Source of the DNA: Sweltsa coloradensis
Lineage: Eukaryota > Arthropoda > Insecta > Plecoptera > Chloroperlidae
Length of the DNA stretch: 64,000 bases
Assembly: GCA_024449915.1 (NCBI GenBank)
Contig: JAMZAV010001434.1
Span: 62,001 to 126,000 of the forward strand
Direction of reading: 5' to 3'
The stretch's first letter is position 1, and every line of letters begins with the position of its first letter. A program made the position numbers and the translations under genes. A model generated the notes under the pieces. The model was not told the origin of the DNA and did no database searches. It worked only from the letters and a program-made list of their open reading frames with translations. This document shows positions 11,350 to 23,800 of this stretch, in pieces.

Positions 11350-11520
11350 ATGGATTTCTCTTTAAAATACGCTCTTGTGTGATTTAGTCTGTTCTTGTTT
11401 AATCTTCTTCTAGTGTGAACTACCCTATTCTTGTCATTGACATGTACTTGTGTAGTTGGTGTGATCTCTTGGTTCTTGTCCTGTTGGATCTGCTCTAATT
11501 TTGTTACTCGTCTCATTTAG
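11350..11520. repeat. Inverted copy of the 3.06-3.18 kb repeat
   Basis: The segment 11380-11480 (for example TGATCTCTTGGTTCTTGTC at its right edge) is the reverse complement of 3062-3180 with few differences. Confidence 0.7.
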
Positions 11521-11825
11521 TGTATTCTTGCCATTCTGTATGGAGGAATTCCTGAGTCGCCGGCCACCTGCATCAGCTATGTCTGCATGGCGACGCCATG
11601 CCGTGGTCTAGTCTAGAGTGCTCGCAGTCAGTTTGCAAAGTTGCATTCGTCGAGGCAAGCAGGCCGGACAGGCTTGTGTGAGACCACAGCAATCTTCCAA
11701 GATTTGTTAAATTATAACCCAGTTCCCTTGATTGTTGCTCTCATTGCCGTTTCGCAGGTTTATTATCAACAAGCAAGAACATTGTACGGGATTGTTTATA
11801 AAAATAAGCCCCTTGTTTGTTTCAG
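11521..11825. other. Less AT-rich spacer before the tandem array
   Basis: Contains GCCGGCCACCTGC and a palindromic GCATGGCGACGCCATGC near 11583-11599, but no exon that I can support. Confidence 0.4.
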
Positions 11826-13110
11826 ATGAATGAAAACACACACCGTGAGGAGAGCAACCACTGTTATTTCTGATTAACACAAACAGTTTTTAGATTCAAT
11901 CTAGAAGCTTTGGTGAGCGAGAGAGGAAACATTGTCAACTGATTATTAATTATTTTTCCAGATTGAATTCAAACCTGCCTTGAGGAGCAAACAACTGTTA
12001 AAAAAATCTGATTGAAAATTAATCTAAAACAAAACTGTTTCAAGATTCCAATCTAGATTCTAGAAGCTTTGGTGAGCGAGAGAAAAACATTGTCAACTGA
12101 TTATAATTATTTTTCTCAGATTGAATTCAAACCTGCCTTGAGGAGAGCAAAACCACAACCACTGTTATCCGATAGAGACTTAATCTTAAACAAAACAGTT
12201 TTCAGATTCATTCTAGAAGCCTTGATGAGTGAGAGTGTAGCATTGCCATCCGATTATTAATATGATTGTTTAGATTGAATGCAAACAAGCAATTGAAAGA
12301 GAGCCAAACACTGTTATCTGATTGTTTGACTTCTTAAAACAAAACACTTTCGGATTCATTCAGAAGCCTTGGTGAGTGAAATAGCGAAACTTTGCCAACT
12401 GATACCCGTATTAAATATATTGTTTTATTTCAGATTGAATGAAAAACAAGCCAGACAAACCATTGTATTTGTAACCCGTTGTCACTAATCTAAAGAAGAT
12501 TGCATGGAGCCTTGTGAAGAGAGTGAACATTGCCCACTGATTAGTTATATAATTGTTTATTTCAGTTCAATGAAGAACCATGATACCCGTTAATATACAA
12601 TACCATTGTTTATTTCAGATTGAATGCAAACGAGCCCTTAGGAGAAATATTATTACCTTATTCCATTGTCCACCACTCCTTGAATAAAAACAAAATTGTT
12701 TCAGATTTTCCCTTGGAGCAGAGTGAACATTATTAACTCACTGAAATTAATAATACAACTACCATGGGTTTTTTTTCAGATTTAATGCCACAAGACCAAT
12801 GTTCCGATTGCAACTAAACTGTATTATAATATTATAATAACACTAACTGTAGACTTTCCACAGACATATGCAGGCAGCCTTCGGTGAGAGATAAAACGTA
12901 TTGTTACCCAACTGTCACTTAACCATATTAATTGTTTGTTTTTCCCAGATTAATGCAAAAATTTGGAAGAGAGAGAGAGAGAGGCCATTGTTACCCGATT
13001 CTCTAAAAAACTTACAATATTGTTTCAGCTTAAAATTGCAAGAAGCAGGATTGCAGGAGCAATCATAATTTACCATTGTTACCTTATGGTTACATGCTAT
13101 CATTGTTTTA
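11826..13110 (+). repeat. Diverged tandem array, about 10 units of ~80-170 bp, each opening with a splice-acceptor-like motif
   Basis: Units begin after TTTCAG-type sequences ending at about 11825, 11961, 12119, 12273, 12433, 12563, 12619, 12779, 12948 and 13028, usually followed by ATTGAAT(T/G)C. About half the units also carry a consensus-like donor 85-110 bases later (for example GCTTTG|GTGAGC at 11913 and 12072, CCTTG|GTGAGT at 12372, CTTCG|GTGAGA at 12883). The exon-like intervals contain in-frame stops, so they are not obviously coding. This may be a satellite, or a decayed array of duplicated non-coding exons. Confidence 0.7.
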
Positions 13111-13153
13111 AATGCAAAAGCAATTAGCTATAGGCCTACAGTATGTTTTTGGC

Positions 13154-13385
13154 CTTGTCTATTCTCATCTAGATTAGTGTATTTAGTCAAGTCAGGTCTA
13201 GTAAGGATTTGTTGTATTTAGTCTTTGTCTATTCTCATTAGATTAGTGTATTCTAGTCAAGCCAGTTTAGTAAGGATTCATTGTGTCTAGTCTGTCTATT
13301 CTCATCTAGATTAGTGTCTTCTAGTCAAGTCAGGTTTAGTCAGGGATTTTTGTATCTAGTCTTGTCTATTCTTACTTAGAATGGC
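13154..13385. repeat. 69-bp-period minisatellite
   Basis: Units starting CTTGTCTATTCTCATCTAGA or close variants begin at about 13154, 13223, 13291 and 13361. The motif content (TTGTCTATTCT, TAGTCAAG) is the complement of the ACAAGAA-rich repeat at 2905-3290. Confidence 0.85.
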
Positions 13386-13510
13386 TTGTTCTTGTCTTGT
13401 TAACAAATGGGTCATAATAGAGTCTGATCTTGTCTGTTCTTGTTACTGACATTCTGTCCAATTTAGTCTAAATTTAACAAGTAAAGTTGACTAGAATTTT
13501 CATCAGGGAA
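13386..13510. repeat. Right flank of the TTGTCT-rich repeat
   Basis: Ends TTGACTAGAATTTTCATCAGGG, the inverted counterpart of the left edge at 2905. Confidence 0.6.
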
Positions 13511-13814
13511 AGCTTTCATTTGGCACGCTCCCCACGACCATACTGGGAGTCTGGAACTGATTGAATTATTAAATATTTTATTTGGATTTCCCACCGTCAG
13601 TATGAGCCATTGTTATGGGCAGAAGTATTTTTTTATTTCTGGTAGGCCTATATATACAGATGCCCATATCCTCTTGATTGAATTATGTATGCAGAACTTA
13701 ACAATTTAATTGAAACTTTAGTTCTTGAAAATGGAATAAAGTTCACATATGAGGAAACTCGCAAGAGGATACGGGCATAGATATGACCTAGGCTTGTAAA
13801 TGTATTTCACTCAC

Positions 13815-13925
13815 CACTATTCCTCGGATCTCTGCGACAAGAAGTGATGCGGGCAGCCGATGCAGAGGGAGAGGGCTTCACGGTCCGACTCCGAGGTACT
13901 CGTGTGTCGACTTCCCTCAGCCGGT
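13815..13925 (-). CDS. Candidate exon of the unidentified minus-strand gene
   Basis: The block is clearly more GC-rich than its surroundings and ends at a consensus GTGAGT donor (13809-13814). One minus-strand frame is open across it (VDTRVPRSRTVKPSPSASAA, continuing to a serine next to the donor). The acceptor is uncertain: the AG that keeps phase with the exon at 14379 has no pyrimidine tract, while better AGs nearby give stops. I do not recognise the protein. Confidence 0.3.
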
Positions 13926-14378
13926 AGGCCTACGATAGTGTGCAGTGCATGGAACAAACCACGATACAGGTACCGTTAGCATGGGTGGGTCAGAGGCTAA
14001 TCATTGAAGGGACATCAAAGTGGACATACAAAGTTAACAGGTTTACTACTTTCTCATTTAAGATTCAATAAACAAATACTTTGTGCTGTTATTTTACCCT
14101 TTCAGCTACAACTGCTGATTTTTGCAGGTATTAAAGTACTATTCTTATTTAAATTAATACAGTATGCATATTTAAAGATTGTGTTTTCTTCATTTGAAGT
14201 ACAAACTAAGGAATGGGCGTTTTGTGATTTTGCAACTTTATTATTATTTTAGATCTCGGGAATTGAACCTGAAAACCATGCACTGAAATGTAAAAATGAA
14301 CCTGAAGGGTCAACTGACAGTTTAGTAAAATGTAAGTAGATGGTTGATGGGGGGATAAGATTATAGAAGTGTGCTTAC

Positions 14379-14465
14379 CAAGAAGCTTGTCGTCAGGGCT
14401 CTGGACAGTCATCCCTCCCCCTCACAGGCAGAGGCGTGCTAGTTGAGTGGAGACCACTTGGAGGA
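14379..14465 (-). CDS. Candidate first coding exon of an unidentified gene
   Basis: On the minus strand a strong acceptor (TTTTCCTGTTCCAG) precedes the block and a consensus donor (GTAAGC, 14373-14378) follows it. An ATG at 14412-14410 opens MTVQSPDDKLL and the exon ends in phase 1; sequence before the ATG would be 5' untranslated. Upstream a possible untranslated exon ends at 15931, and downstream a possible second coding exon ends at 13815. The peptide is too short to identify. The pair of good splice sites around a plausible start is the main support. Confidence 0.4.
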
Positions 14466-15930
14466 CTGGAACAGGAAAACAAAACCACATTATGACCTTG
14501 ACCGATTTAATTACGCGAGAATATAGAGGTAATATGTGAAACAGAGCCTGGCACTGGCACGTAGTCTACACTGCTCATGCTGATAGCACCGAGAAGACGA
14601 TTACAAAACAATACCAACGATTATATAATAGAGTAGGGCCTAATTCGATTTCTTGTGTTATTATTTTACAACGTTTGGCGGTATGCTATGATTTTATGCA
14701 CGGTTATGTTTATTTTGTAGAATAGATAATAATTAGAGGTGACACAGTGTTAGCACTAGGAGAAATAACTCCCAGTATACATGAAGTGTTGCGAGATTCT
14801 TCCTTCGTAACGCCGTACAAAGGTCAAACCACGGCGCCAAGCTACAAAGTTCAGACCTGCACACTACACCGCATTAAGCTCTAAAACAGTGTTTAATTAG
14901 ATAACTTGAACTTTAAAGTAGGGATTAATGCGACACGTGCCGCCTAACTAAGAAAACAAATCAAATAAAGACGGAAAAACTATCATATGATGACGTAGGC
15001 CCTACCTTGTATTTTTCAAGTTGACCATAATTTGAAAGCGAAATAATTGTTCTCAATACTAAACAATGTATAAGAATATTAGGCCTACATAAGTTAATAT
15101 GAATGAAATGAAATAGACAAGTGAGCTGTTACCACATGCAAAGGCGACACGTCATAGCATGATGCATTGAGTCAGCGGCGAGCAGCCTGCATACCTTGGA
15201 TGCTCAAAACGAGTTCAAATACTTGACGTTACTAGGGACATACGGACATAGAGATCCACAGAGTCCAGTGCACACAACAAACTAAACCAAGTTATCCAAC
15301 GTAAAAATGCGCTTGCTAGTACCAATGATTTTGATGATGATTTTGTCAAGTATGCAAGTATGAGTCACATGTTTAATCCCGTCTCACCCTAGCAGTTTCC
15401 TTGCAAGAATTCTACTCGGCAAGACGAATGGAAACCAAATTCTGTAAATTATGTCAGCTATTTTCCCGAGGAGGGTCACTCTGAACCGCGACATTATTAC
15501 AGTCTGAGTCCGCACACTTGAAAAAAAGTAAACAGAAGTCGAAGTTAAATTGAAATTATCTCGGAAAATAGCCAAATCGTTTAAATCTCAAATTTGAATT
15601 TAAAATCACCACATGAATAGGCCTACGGAATAGGCAAGGCAATGGAGGAGATGGTGTGGTGGCATTGGGTTCAAGTTCATTGGAGCTATGGATGAATTAT
15701 TGTAGGGCGTAGACCTGGACAAAATACCATTCCTAACCGTTTAAAAATTGCTAGAAAATTTACGTAATCCCAATCTTAAGACATTTCTGTCAAGGGGCAA
15801 AGAATACGTAACAAATAACTAAAAGTGATAGTGAAGTGGATGATCCACGTCCGATTACACACAATGAATACTACACAGTAATACAGGGGTAATACAAAGA
15901 AAGAATAGCAAGCAGTGTTTGAGTCTTTAC
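14466..15930. other. Presumed intron of the unidentified gene; nothing else recognised
   Basis: No paired repeats or convincing exons between the two candidate exons. Confidence 0.3.
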
Positions 15931-16040
15931 CTTGTCGTTGACAGCTCACGGCGTGGTGACTTGTCAGCTCGAGGTCTGGCTGGATTCTGATGAAGTGATG
16001 CATCACGCATCGGGCGAGGGAAGTGCTTACCACGTGATGT
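15931..16040 (-). other. Candidate 5' untranslated exon
   Basis: A GC-richer block whose minus-strand end (CAACGACAAG) is followed by a GTAAAG donor at 15925-15930. Joined to the exon at 14465, any upstream frame meets a stop, so it would be untranslated. The transcription start is not defined. Confidence 0.3.
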
Positions 16041-17375
16041 GATGCAAGGCTTGTCATTGGCTGAAAATATCGTCATACGTCCATGCACTATCGATGTTAT
16101 AATAATATGTACAATATCGTATTTAAAGACTCGAATGTGTATTAAAATTTAACAATATGAAATATGTTATTTTAAATTCCGATTATAATGTTTTCTGTGT
16201 GAAATCTAACATAGTATGGAAATTTGAAATCATGACCAAGAAGGCTTTTGATTGGTTGTAAATATCGTCGGCGTCGGCAGCTCACTGGGAGCAGGTTCAA
16301 ATAGTGGTGGGAACTAATGTAGGAGGGGGCAGGTTCGAGCTCTGCAACCGACGATCCCGGCTACAATATTTTCCAAGGTAGACCCCCCCCCCCTCACGTT
16401 AAACTCTCGCAAAATTACAGTTTTTTTGTTGAATCTCAAGAACAGGCCAAAACATTGTTAACGGGTGTTCACCCACTAAAAAAATAAAAAAATGAGACAC
16501 AGTAAAGGGTGTAGGGGGAAAGTACCAGCCACCTAAGGCCTATTCGGCGATTTTGATTTACATTTTGAACGCCTGTAGGCCTAAATTCGTTTTAGAATCG
16601 GATTAATGTAAGAATAGTTTCAAAATTAATAATGGGATTTTATACCCAATCACACAAAAACAAATTACTGTAGTAATGTAAGTTAATGAAATGAAATTAT
16701 GTAAATTAATGTAAATAAGATAGTTTGCTCGATCGTTATTTTTTCCTTCCAATCTCGTTTTGTTCTTTAATGTCATGGGTAGGAACGAGGGTGACCTCCC
16801 CCCCCCCCCTTCGGAACTCGCTTTAAAATTTAAAACAAAATTTTCACAACTAACTGGTGTGTTTCCGAGCAAATGGAAACAAGCTCATCTAACATGTTTT
16901 TCCCCATGTACAAGTATGATTTGAAACACTCCCTGCAGTGTAGTTGATGATAGAGAAATCAAATTACAAAACCCATCTGAGCCGGGGATGATGTATCTCT
17001 CTCCTGGCAAGATAGCTAGGTTTACCAAAATATTTGAGAAACTTGTTCGCGAGTTATGTTGGCAGTGTCATCGTCCTCGGAACAGCATGGGTTCGTGCCT
17101 CGGAGATCAATTTTACACCACATTCATATCCGACTGGATTGATAATGAATGCAAAGTCGATTCAATAGATTATATTCTGACTTCTCTAAAGGGGGTAAAA
17201 TATCTAACTTGGCATTGACCTATGGGGTGTCTCGTTTTTTTATTGGGACCCTCGATGTTGGTATGTAAATAAATAAATAAATTAATTAATAAATATTTAG
17301 AGTACTCACGTAACTGATTTTCATGGGGGGGATATTAAATTTCTCTGATTAACCAAAATCTATAACAGAAGTTAA
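16041..17375. other. No gene recognised
   Basis: AT-rich sequence with poly-C runs near 16383-16394 and 16798-16809. The plus-strand frame of 76 codons near 16988-17218 has no start context, splice sites or family resemblance that I can see. Confidence 0.4.
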
Positions 17376-17448
17376 GGAACTTCTGCCTACAGCAGATTCG
17401 AACCTTGACCTTCCGTACGGGTGCAGAGACGCTAACCACAAAGACCAA
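17376..17448 (-). mobile_element. tRNA-like SINE head, degraded
   Basis: On the minus strand a B box (GGTTCGAATCTGC) and an A-box-like TGTGGTTAGCGTCTCTGC are correctly spaced, but acceptor pairing is poor. Probably an old tRNA-derived repeat. Confidence 0.4.
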
Positions 17449-19677
17449 TGAACCATTGAACCAATGCAGCAATGCTCGAACCAATATTCTGACTCTGACA
17501 AGCTTAACATTTTGAAAATTAATAATATATGCAGACAACCTATCTGTAAAATCCATATTGGAGTTTTACATGCATTAAATTGCTGATGAATATAGCCTAT
17601 TATATAGGTATATTGAAATTAAATATATTTAATTGGCATAATATCATTTCATTTTACACATACATACATACATACATGTTCTACACATAACATAGGGAGG
17701 CCTAATGAAGAATACTTCCTTCAATTGTTTACACAGATTTATTTAGATGACTAATTTAAGCGAGAGAGAATCTTATTCTCTTCCTGCAAAGTGATCAATT
17801 GACTAACTATGCCTACTGGCTCAAGAGTGAAGACTAATAGGTAACAGAAACAAAATTGTTTATGATTATATTTTAAACAAAAGAAAAAAGAGTGTATAAT
17901 TACCGACTTTTGTGTTGACTTTCAAGTTGTCCTTTAAGATCATACAAACATGACCCTCAAAGTTGCTAGGAATTTTAGAGCTTAATTGTATTTAGTATTT
18001 ATCGAACTCGACAATACAATAAACCGATAAAGCCAACGTCGAGTAGGCCTAATGCTTTATCAATGTGGAACCCTCAAAACAAAACATGGGAGGACAATGA
18101 GGTAGCTGCATTTTTATTTTTTTATTTTAATTTTTTTATTTAACGTCTATCCTTATTCACTATTCAGTTATAAAACTGATTTACAAAGGAGGACAACTAA
18201 ATAAATCTAATTACATAGATGCAGACACAACAATGAACTACAGTTTAGTAAATATTTGAAATAGTAACATTACAACAAAAATGCATTAAAACACAACAAT
18301 TTTAATAAATTTGAAAATTTGAAAATATGTTAACAGGACGTACGTTTCATAGAATAGAATAAACCAAACAGTGCTTCAATATTCAAAAGTGCAAGCACCA
18401 CTAATCTTTCTTGGCTCATACTTTATCAATCGTCGATAGTTCTTTCTAGATTGTAATTTATAAGAAATATCTCTCTCCTGTGAGCCAGACAGGATCAACC
18501 ACAGTTCAGTGCCTTACAATGCTCTTGTTGACAACAGTGAATGAAAAGATCACATCCCCCTGGGTTGCAGGGCCCGTAAGCTCTGCAGGGAGGTACATCA
18601 CTGAGCTGTAGCAGCAATACTTCTTACAGTGGCTTTTAGCCCAGTGCACATACTTTCCGAAGGTTTTAGGTTTATGGTTTATGGTCCAAGAAATGTTTTT
18701 CGATAATGTTTCTAGTACGCGTGCTACCAAATGGCTGGGTTTAGTGTTTATGTCTAAGAGCTAGCGAGATGAAATATTTTTATCTTGTTAAACCTTAGAC
18801 CTTAATTCCATAAACCTTAGGAAGTTATGTGCACCGGCCTTTACCAACACTGGTTACGGTTTAGATATGTCGCCAGCCAAGGTTAAATCGCAACCCAGCA
18901 GATCTGTGAAGCAAATGTTGGTTGGCACAGGGAAAAATAGACACTGAAGGGGAAGAATTTACTGCTATGTGTTAAACGAATATTTTGGAGTTTTATTACT
19001 ACTTTTAGGTAAATATTTTTTGTGTTCTACTTTCTGTAAATGCATGCCTGGGTACATCACACAAGAAAAAATGAAGAAAAACCTACTACTACTCGAACAT
19101 GTAGGCATATACAACATTTAGATTTGTATATAACATTAATAGCTAGAGGTACGTGTATAGAATTGTCATGTTCAAAACCTTGTGGATGAACTTTTTTAAT
19201 ACTTTTAATTGGAAATTTGGTCATCAAGGTTGAATTAATATCAGCTGAATAAAAATGTGTGTATAAACAAATTATAGTGAAATAAAATAAAATAAGCCTG
19301 GAAAACATTAGTTTTAAGTGAAAAAATAGCGCTTTGTAGCATCTATTCACAAAAGGCTAATTTCACGTACCTGTAAAATGGCTAATTGAGATGGGCAGAC
19401 ATTGATTCTACTGATTCTTTCTAGAAGCCAGTTTGTTCTACACTAGGTCTATTTATATTAATGGTTCTACTTGTGTTTTATACCAGGGATTACTCACTAT
19501 TACTGATAGATAACTACCAATGAAGTAATTAAATAATGGTGGCGTCGTTGCAAATATTTGCGTCACAATGATGTCTATTTCAAGCCCATTATGCAGGTTG
19601 GGGTGACATCGGAAATGTTATCGCCGTATTGGGCATTACTTGGGGTAGGCCCGTCTCTAATAAATGAATAACACTAG

Positions 19678-19679
<2 letters not shown>
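17449..19679. other. No gene supported
   Basis: A 74-codon minus-strand frame at 18506-18730 has fairly protein-like composition (several Cys and Trp) but no splice sites or known family. Otherwise AT-rich with nothing recognised. Confidence 0.35.

Positions 19680-19711
<32 letters not shown>
19680..19711. repeat. (TA)n microsatellite
   Basis: About 15 TA units. Confidence 0.95.
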
Positions 19712-19715
<4 letters not shown>

Positions 19716-19754
19716 TAAACTTAAACTTAATAGTATAGACACAAATTTAAAACG

Positions 19755-19831
19755 TGCCTCCACTGGGGATTGAACCCGGGACCTCTGCTGTCAGGGCAGA
19801 TGCTCATATCAACTGAGCTATGAAGACAACA
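19755..19831 (-). mobile_element. tRNA-derived SINE or pseudo-tRNA
   Basis: On the minus strand: D arm AGCTCAGTTGATATGAGC, anticodon stem TCTGC/GCAGA with a 7-base loop, T arm CCGGGTTCAATCCCC, closing GGAGGCA. The loop again has C where tRNAs have U33, and no variable arm fits its apparent UGA (Ser) anticodon, so a functional tRNA is unlikely. Confidence 0.6.
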
Positions 19832-20035
19832 GATCTGTGTCCATACACATCAGTACCATAAATAAAAGTGCCGTAGTGGCCACTATCCAACAAGTTTAAA
19901 CAAAACATAGATATATAAAATATACAGGAAGACATAATATCTGGGTACAGACCAGCACAAATAACTAGTTTAATAATTAAAATAAAGTAAATATTTGACG
20001 TTTCGTGGAGATTGCACCACCACCACAAATACATG

Positions 20036-20074
20036 TATGTATGTGTGTGTGTGTGTGTGTGTATGTATGTGTGG
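20036..20074. repeat. (TG)n / (GTAT)n microsatellite
   Basis: About ten TG units flanked by GTAT units. Confidence 0.95.
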
Positions 20075-20852
20075 CTCATGCACAAAGATGTACCGGCGCA
20101 AAGTTACGTCTCGTTAAAAATGGCGGCTTTGAGCAAATCCATATGTTAAAGTTAAATCATAGGGCTATAAAAACCGTATGCACATAGATAGTTGCGTTAG
20201 AAGACTTGCGTCCGCAAGTCTCTAGATGCGTCGTTAAAGTTGTGGTTACTCTGGATGTGACTCAAATGTTGATCCTCACTTTTTTAAAGCAGAAAATGAA
20301 TATTTCATCAAAAATTGTTTATCAACATAGGCTACAGTAAAGCAGGCAAGAAACGAGAAATATTGAGTAAAAAATTGCAAGTAGTTTATAAAAATTGAGT
20401 AAAATTTGGACCCGTGACCATTCGCATGAAATACCTCTTGTTACGCACTACGTACTCCAAAGTGGACGGTAAATTTAATACGTTGCAGGTTGCCCAACAC
20501 ACAAAATTTTATAAATGATTTCTATTTTCTTTCTAGATTAATGCTCTTTTAGTACTAGAATAATATATTCGTTTCATTTGGGACTGTTTTTTGCTTGCAT
20601 TTCGTTTCCATTGATCTCCAAACATTATCGCCGGAGACAATTCTGCCATCTTTGCCAATATTTAAGTCCACAACTTTTCTTTGTGCATGAGGGGAGGGGG
20701 TATATATAGGCCTTATAGGCCAACACATGTTGAAAAAAAGTAGGGCACTTATCCACGATTGCAACTGGTTGAAGACGACAGGGAGATCAGAGATGTGACA
20801 TAACAGGTTGAGAAGTTCGAGTCGTTCATGGATGTGAAGTGTCAAGTTTCTT

Positions 20853-20863
20853 CAGGGGCGTAG
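20853..20863 (+). repeat. hAT-like terminus at the Maf stop codon
   Basis: CAGGGGCGTAG matches a common hAT terminal repeat start and lies immediately next to the Maf stop codon (20865-20867). No partner end was found by eye, so it may be a coincidence or a solo remnant in the 3' untranslated region. Confidence 0.25.
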
Positions 20864-20864
20864 T

Positions 20865-23800
20865 TTATATTTGGTTAGTTTCACACAGCTCAAGAATATG
20901 CTTACACAGCTTGTGTAACGGCAGCCCCATAACGTTGAAGTAATCCCCGGATATACCCTCCACGAGGCTGCCTCCCAGACCTTGAATCCCGTACGCTCCG
21001 GCTTTGTCCCTGGAACAAAATTAAAACATAAGTAAAGTGAAAGTATGTAACAAAAAATAATTTTAAATAGGCATAATGTGAATCTTAAAAATATTTAAAA
21101 CCATAGATGTAATGAATAATGATAACAACCCCATAAACACAAAATACAACACTGCTATAACCAGCATAGCTCCGGAAAGCTAACGTGTACCTTAGTTCAA
21201 CACCAAACCCCATAAACCCCCAAAGGAATGTGGTGGGATCATTAAGGGGAATCAACCGGCCTGAAAAACAGTCATACGCCTAATTTCAATCATCGGTCGA
21301 TAAGCTATGTGAAATGGTCATGCTAGAAGATCCCCCACTTCTCCGAGCCGGGCCGACTAGCCAAGGAGCGTCTACGAGGTCCGAGCTAATCAGTCGCTCT
21401 CGAGGCGTTGAGAAAGCAAGGTCACGCTACTCCCGTCCGCGGGCGGCTTTACGTGTTACGCGATCTGAGCTTTTTTGATTGTCCCTTACCGAAATGCGCT
21501 GTAAAGAGCGTTCGGCTCGTACGATTGGAGCAGGAAGGAGTCTTGGTTTAAATCTCTTTTAGGTTTTTGCTTCTACAGAAAGAGTTCAAATTGAGATGAG
21601 ATATGATTACTAGTAATAATCAGTGTACTTTACACGATATTAAAAATAGTATACAAATAAGGAATAAGACCGATTATATACTTCCTCCAATGTTAGGTTG
21701 AGTAGTCAGATCAGCCGCCTGCTTGACAAGTATTTGTTTTATTTTTTATCCAATTTGGTAGACCAGGGAATTAGAAGAATAGGGTTCACTACCCTGCGAA
21801 TAGGACGCGAGAGCTGCCCTTTCACTTTGCTTTATTTCCGTATTGGAGTAGCCTATCGACAAAAAAGTAACCTCTATACATATCGGAGCAGGATATCCAT
21901 AATGACTGAAACTGTTTATATTATAATTTATGTGACCAATCAGGCTCTTATTATTTGTTGTTTGTTAAATCAGTATTATGCACATAGATACTTGCATAAC
22001 CCCCTCATATCAATCTTTCGAGGCTTGTTCAAAATTACGCACAATTTCAATTTTTAATATTACCTATGATTGTGATATAACTATTAGATTATATAGAGTT
22101 CACACCTCATATTGGACTAAATTGTTTTTTGTTTTTCGACGCAATAGGCCTACATACATTGCTACACACTGTTGATTTTTGCAACACATTGCGCCTGCGC
22201 ACTATTATAATGAGCAAAGTACAAAATAATGACAAAACATTCTAATAATATACAACTATTCAAAGCCTTGCTTGCAAGTTTTGCCAGGAACTCCTTCCTT
22301 TGCACATTCATTTCATATAACTTATATCTAAGTCAGTAGCAGTAGCGGCAGGCCCATAATCAGCGTTGGGACCAGCTTAGGTGGTCGCTGCCTTCCTATG
22401 TTTTTATGTCGAAAGGTAATTTACCAGGGGCAACGCTTCCCCAAGATACATCTCCCCCCCCCTCCTCCCCCCCCCAACCAACGTGTAAAACTGTATTTTA
22501 CTCTGGCAATGCAAACGCAATGGCCCAAGTGTAATTAATAAATATTTTATCTATAATATATTTTAGTCAAGTTAATTGGTTCATTTAAATTATTTCCTTA
22601 TTTCACGTAAACGCACAATTTTGGTTCGTCTTTGTCCACTCCTTTGTTCTCTGCAGACTTGGTGACTTAAGTTTTATTGCTGGGCACCACAACTTGAGGT
22701 CAGGTCTTTGCAATCAGTGTTGAATTCAGCTACAATGCCAGGAACTGTCATTCGCCCTCCCCCGGGAATAAATTGACTACATGCACTATAAATTCCTTCA
22801 ATTTTAAATGTCACTTTGCCGTTTTTGAAAGGACACGAGCATGAGCATATTGCTCTGAAGGTTTTTATGTTTGAAGACCCTACGAAAAATGTGTGGGCAA
22901 CTCATGAGATCAGGAACTCGATTTTTGATTGAATAGTCATTCAACGGGATCCGACTTCTGTTTATTTGTATGGTGGCTCGCATTCGCGCCTTGAGAGAAT
23001 ATGCGCTTGCAGGACTGATGACGGTGTTTTCTACTTCAAAATATGCCGGTTGGCGGTCTCTATAGTTGGTCATTGATTGCTTGTCGATGGTGTCAGCGCC
23101 TACAGGTTGGATTGTTCGGCTTCATATTTACTGTCCCCCACTGAAAATCAGTTATGTAACTGAGTGGGTACATTATAAATACGAATTTATTTTTTATGTA
23201 ATTATTAGTGCGCTCTGAATTGTCACTGTTGTCGGCCTGCAAAAGCCAAAAGCCAAATTTTCCAAACAAATATTTGGATTTAAGATTATACTGAAAAGTA
23301 CGATTTTCATGGCAAATATTACTCTGGTTTCGCCATAAATGATAGAATAAAACTAGATATAGCGGACGTTTCCTGAAAATACGAAGATCGGGAAGCTTGC
23401 TAGTGCAGAGAGCGAATTGAAAGCAAATGCAGCAAAATAAGAAATCAAATTGTTTTTGCTTTTTTGATAAGAATGATTTCTTCGGTTGCATCCAGAAAAT
23501 GTCCCTTATAAAACAAGAGATTTCAAAAGTTCCTAAGAAATTTTAATATAGCATTCATTAAAATTTCTGCTGTTTGACCGGCCCAACAAATAAGTTACAT
23601 AGGGCTATTCAACCGCGTTTTTCTATTTTCCAAAATATGCTACCAAGTCAAAATATAATGAATGGCTTTGAAACCTGGCTATTTAAGAAAATCAAAACTA
23701 TTTTTTTCAATTTTTTCTGATCCGGTACACGGCCAATATCGCCACCTCAAAATAATTTCAAACTTCAATTCGCCAGGGCACACCATTCAACGTAGGGTGT

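Noticed and set aside
15776..16057. 93-codon minus-strand frame as coding
   Set aside because: It overlaps a splice-donor-flanked block, but joining to the next candidate exon gives a stop, so it is better seen as untranslated.
18506..18730. 74-codon minus-strand frame with several Cys and Trp residues
   Set aside because: No supporting splice sites or homology I can name; could be chance.
19755..19831. Functional tRNA-Ser(UGA)
   Set aside because: No serine-type long variable arm and C at position 33.
22804..23100. ~100-codon minus-strand open frame with protein-like composition
   Set aside because: No start context, splice sites or family motif recognised; kept only as a note in the intron description.
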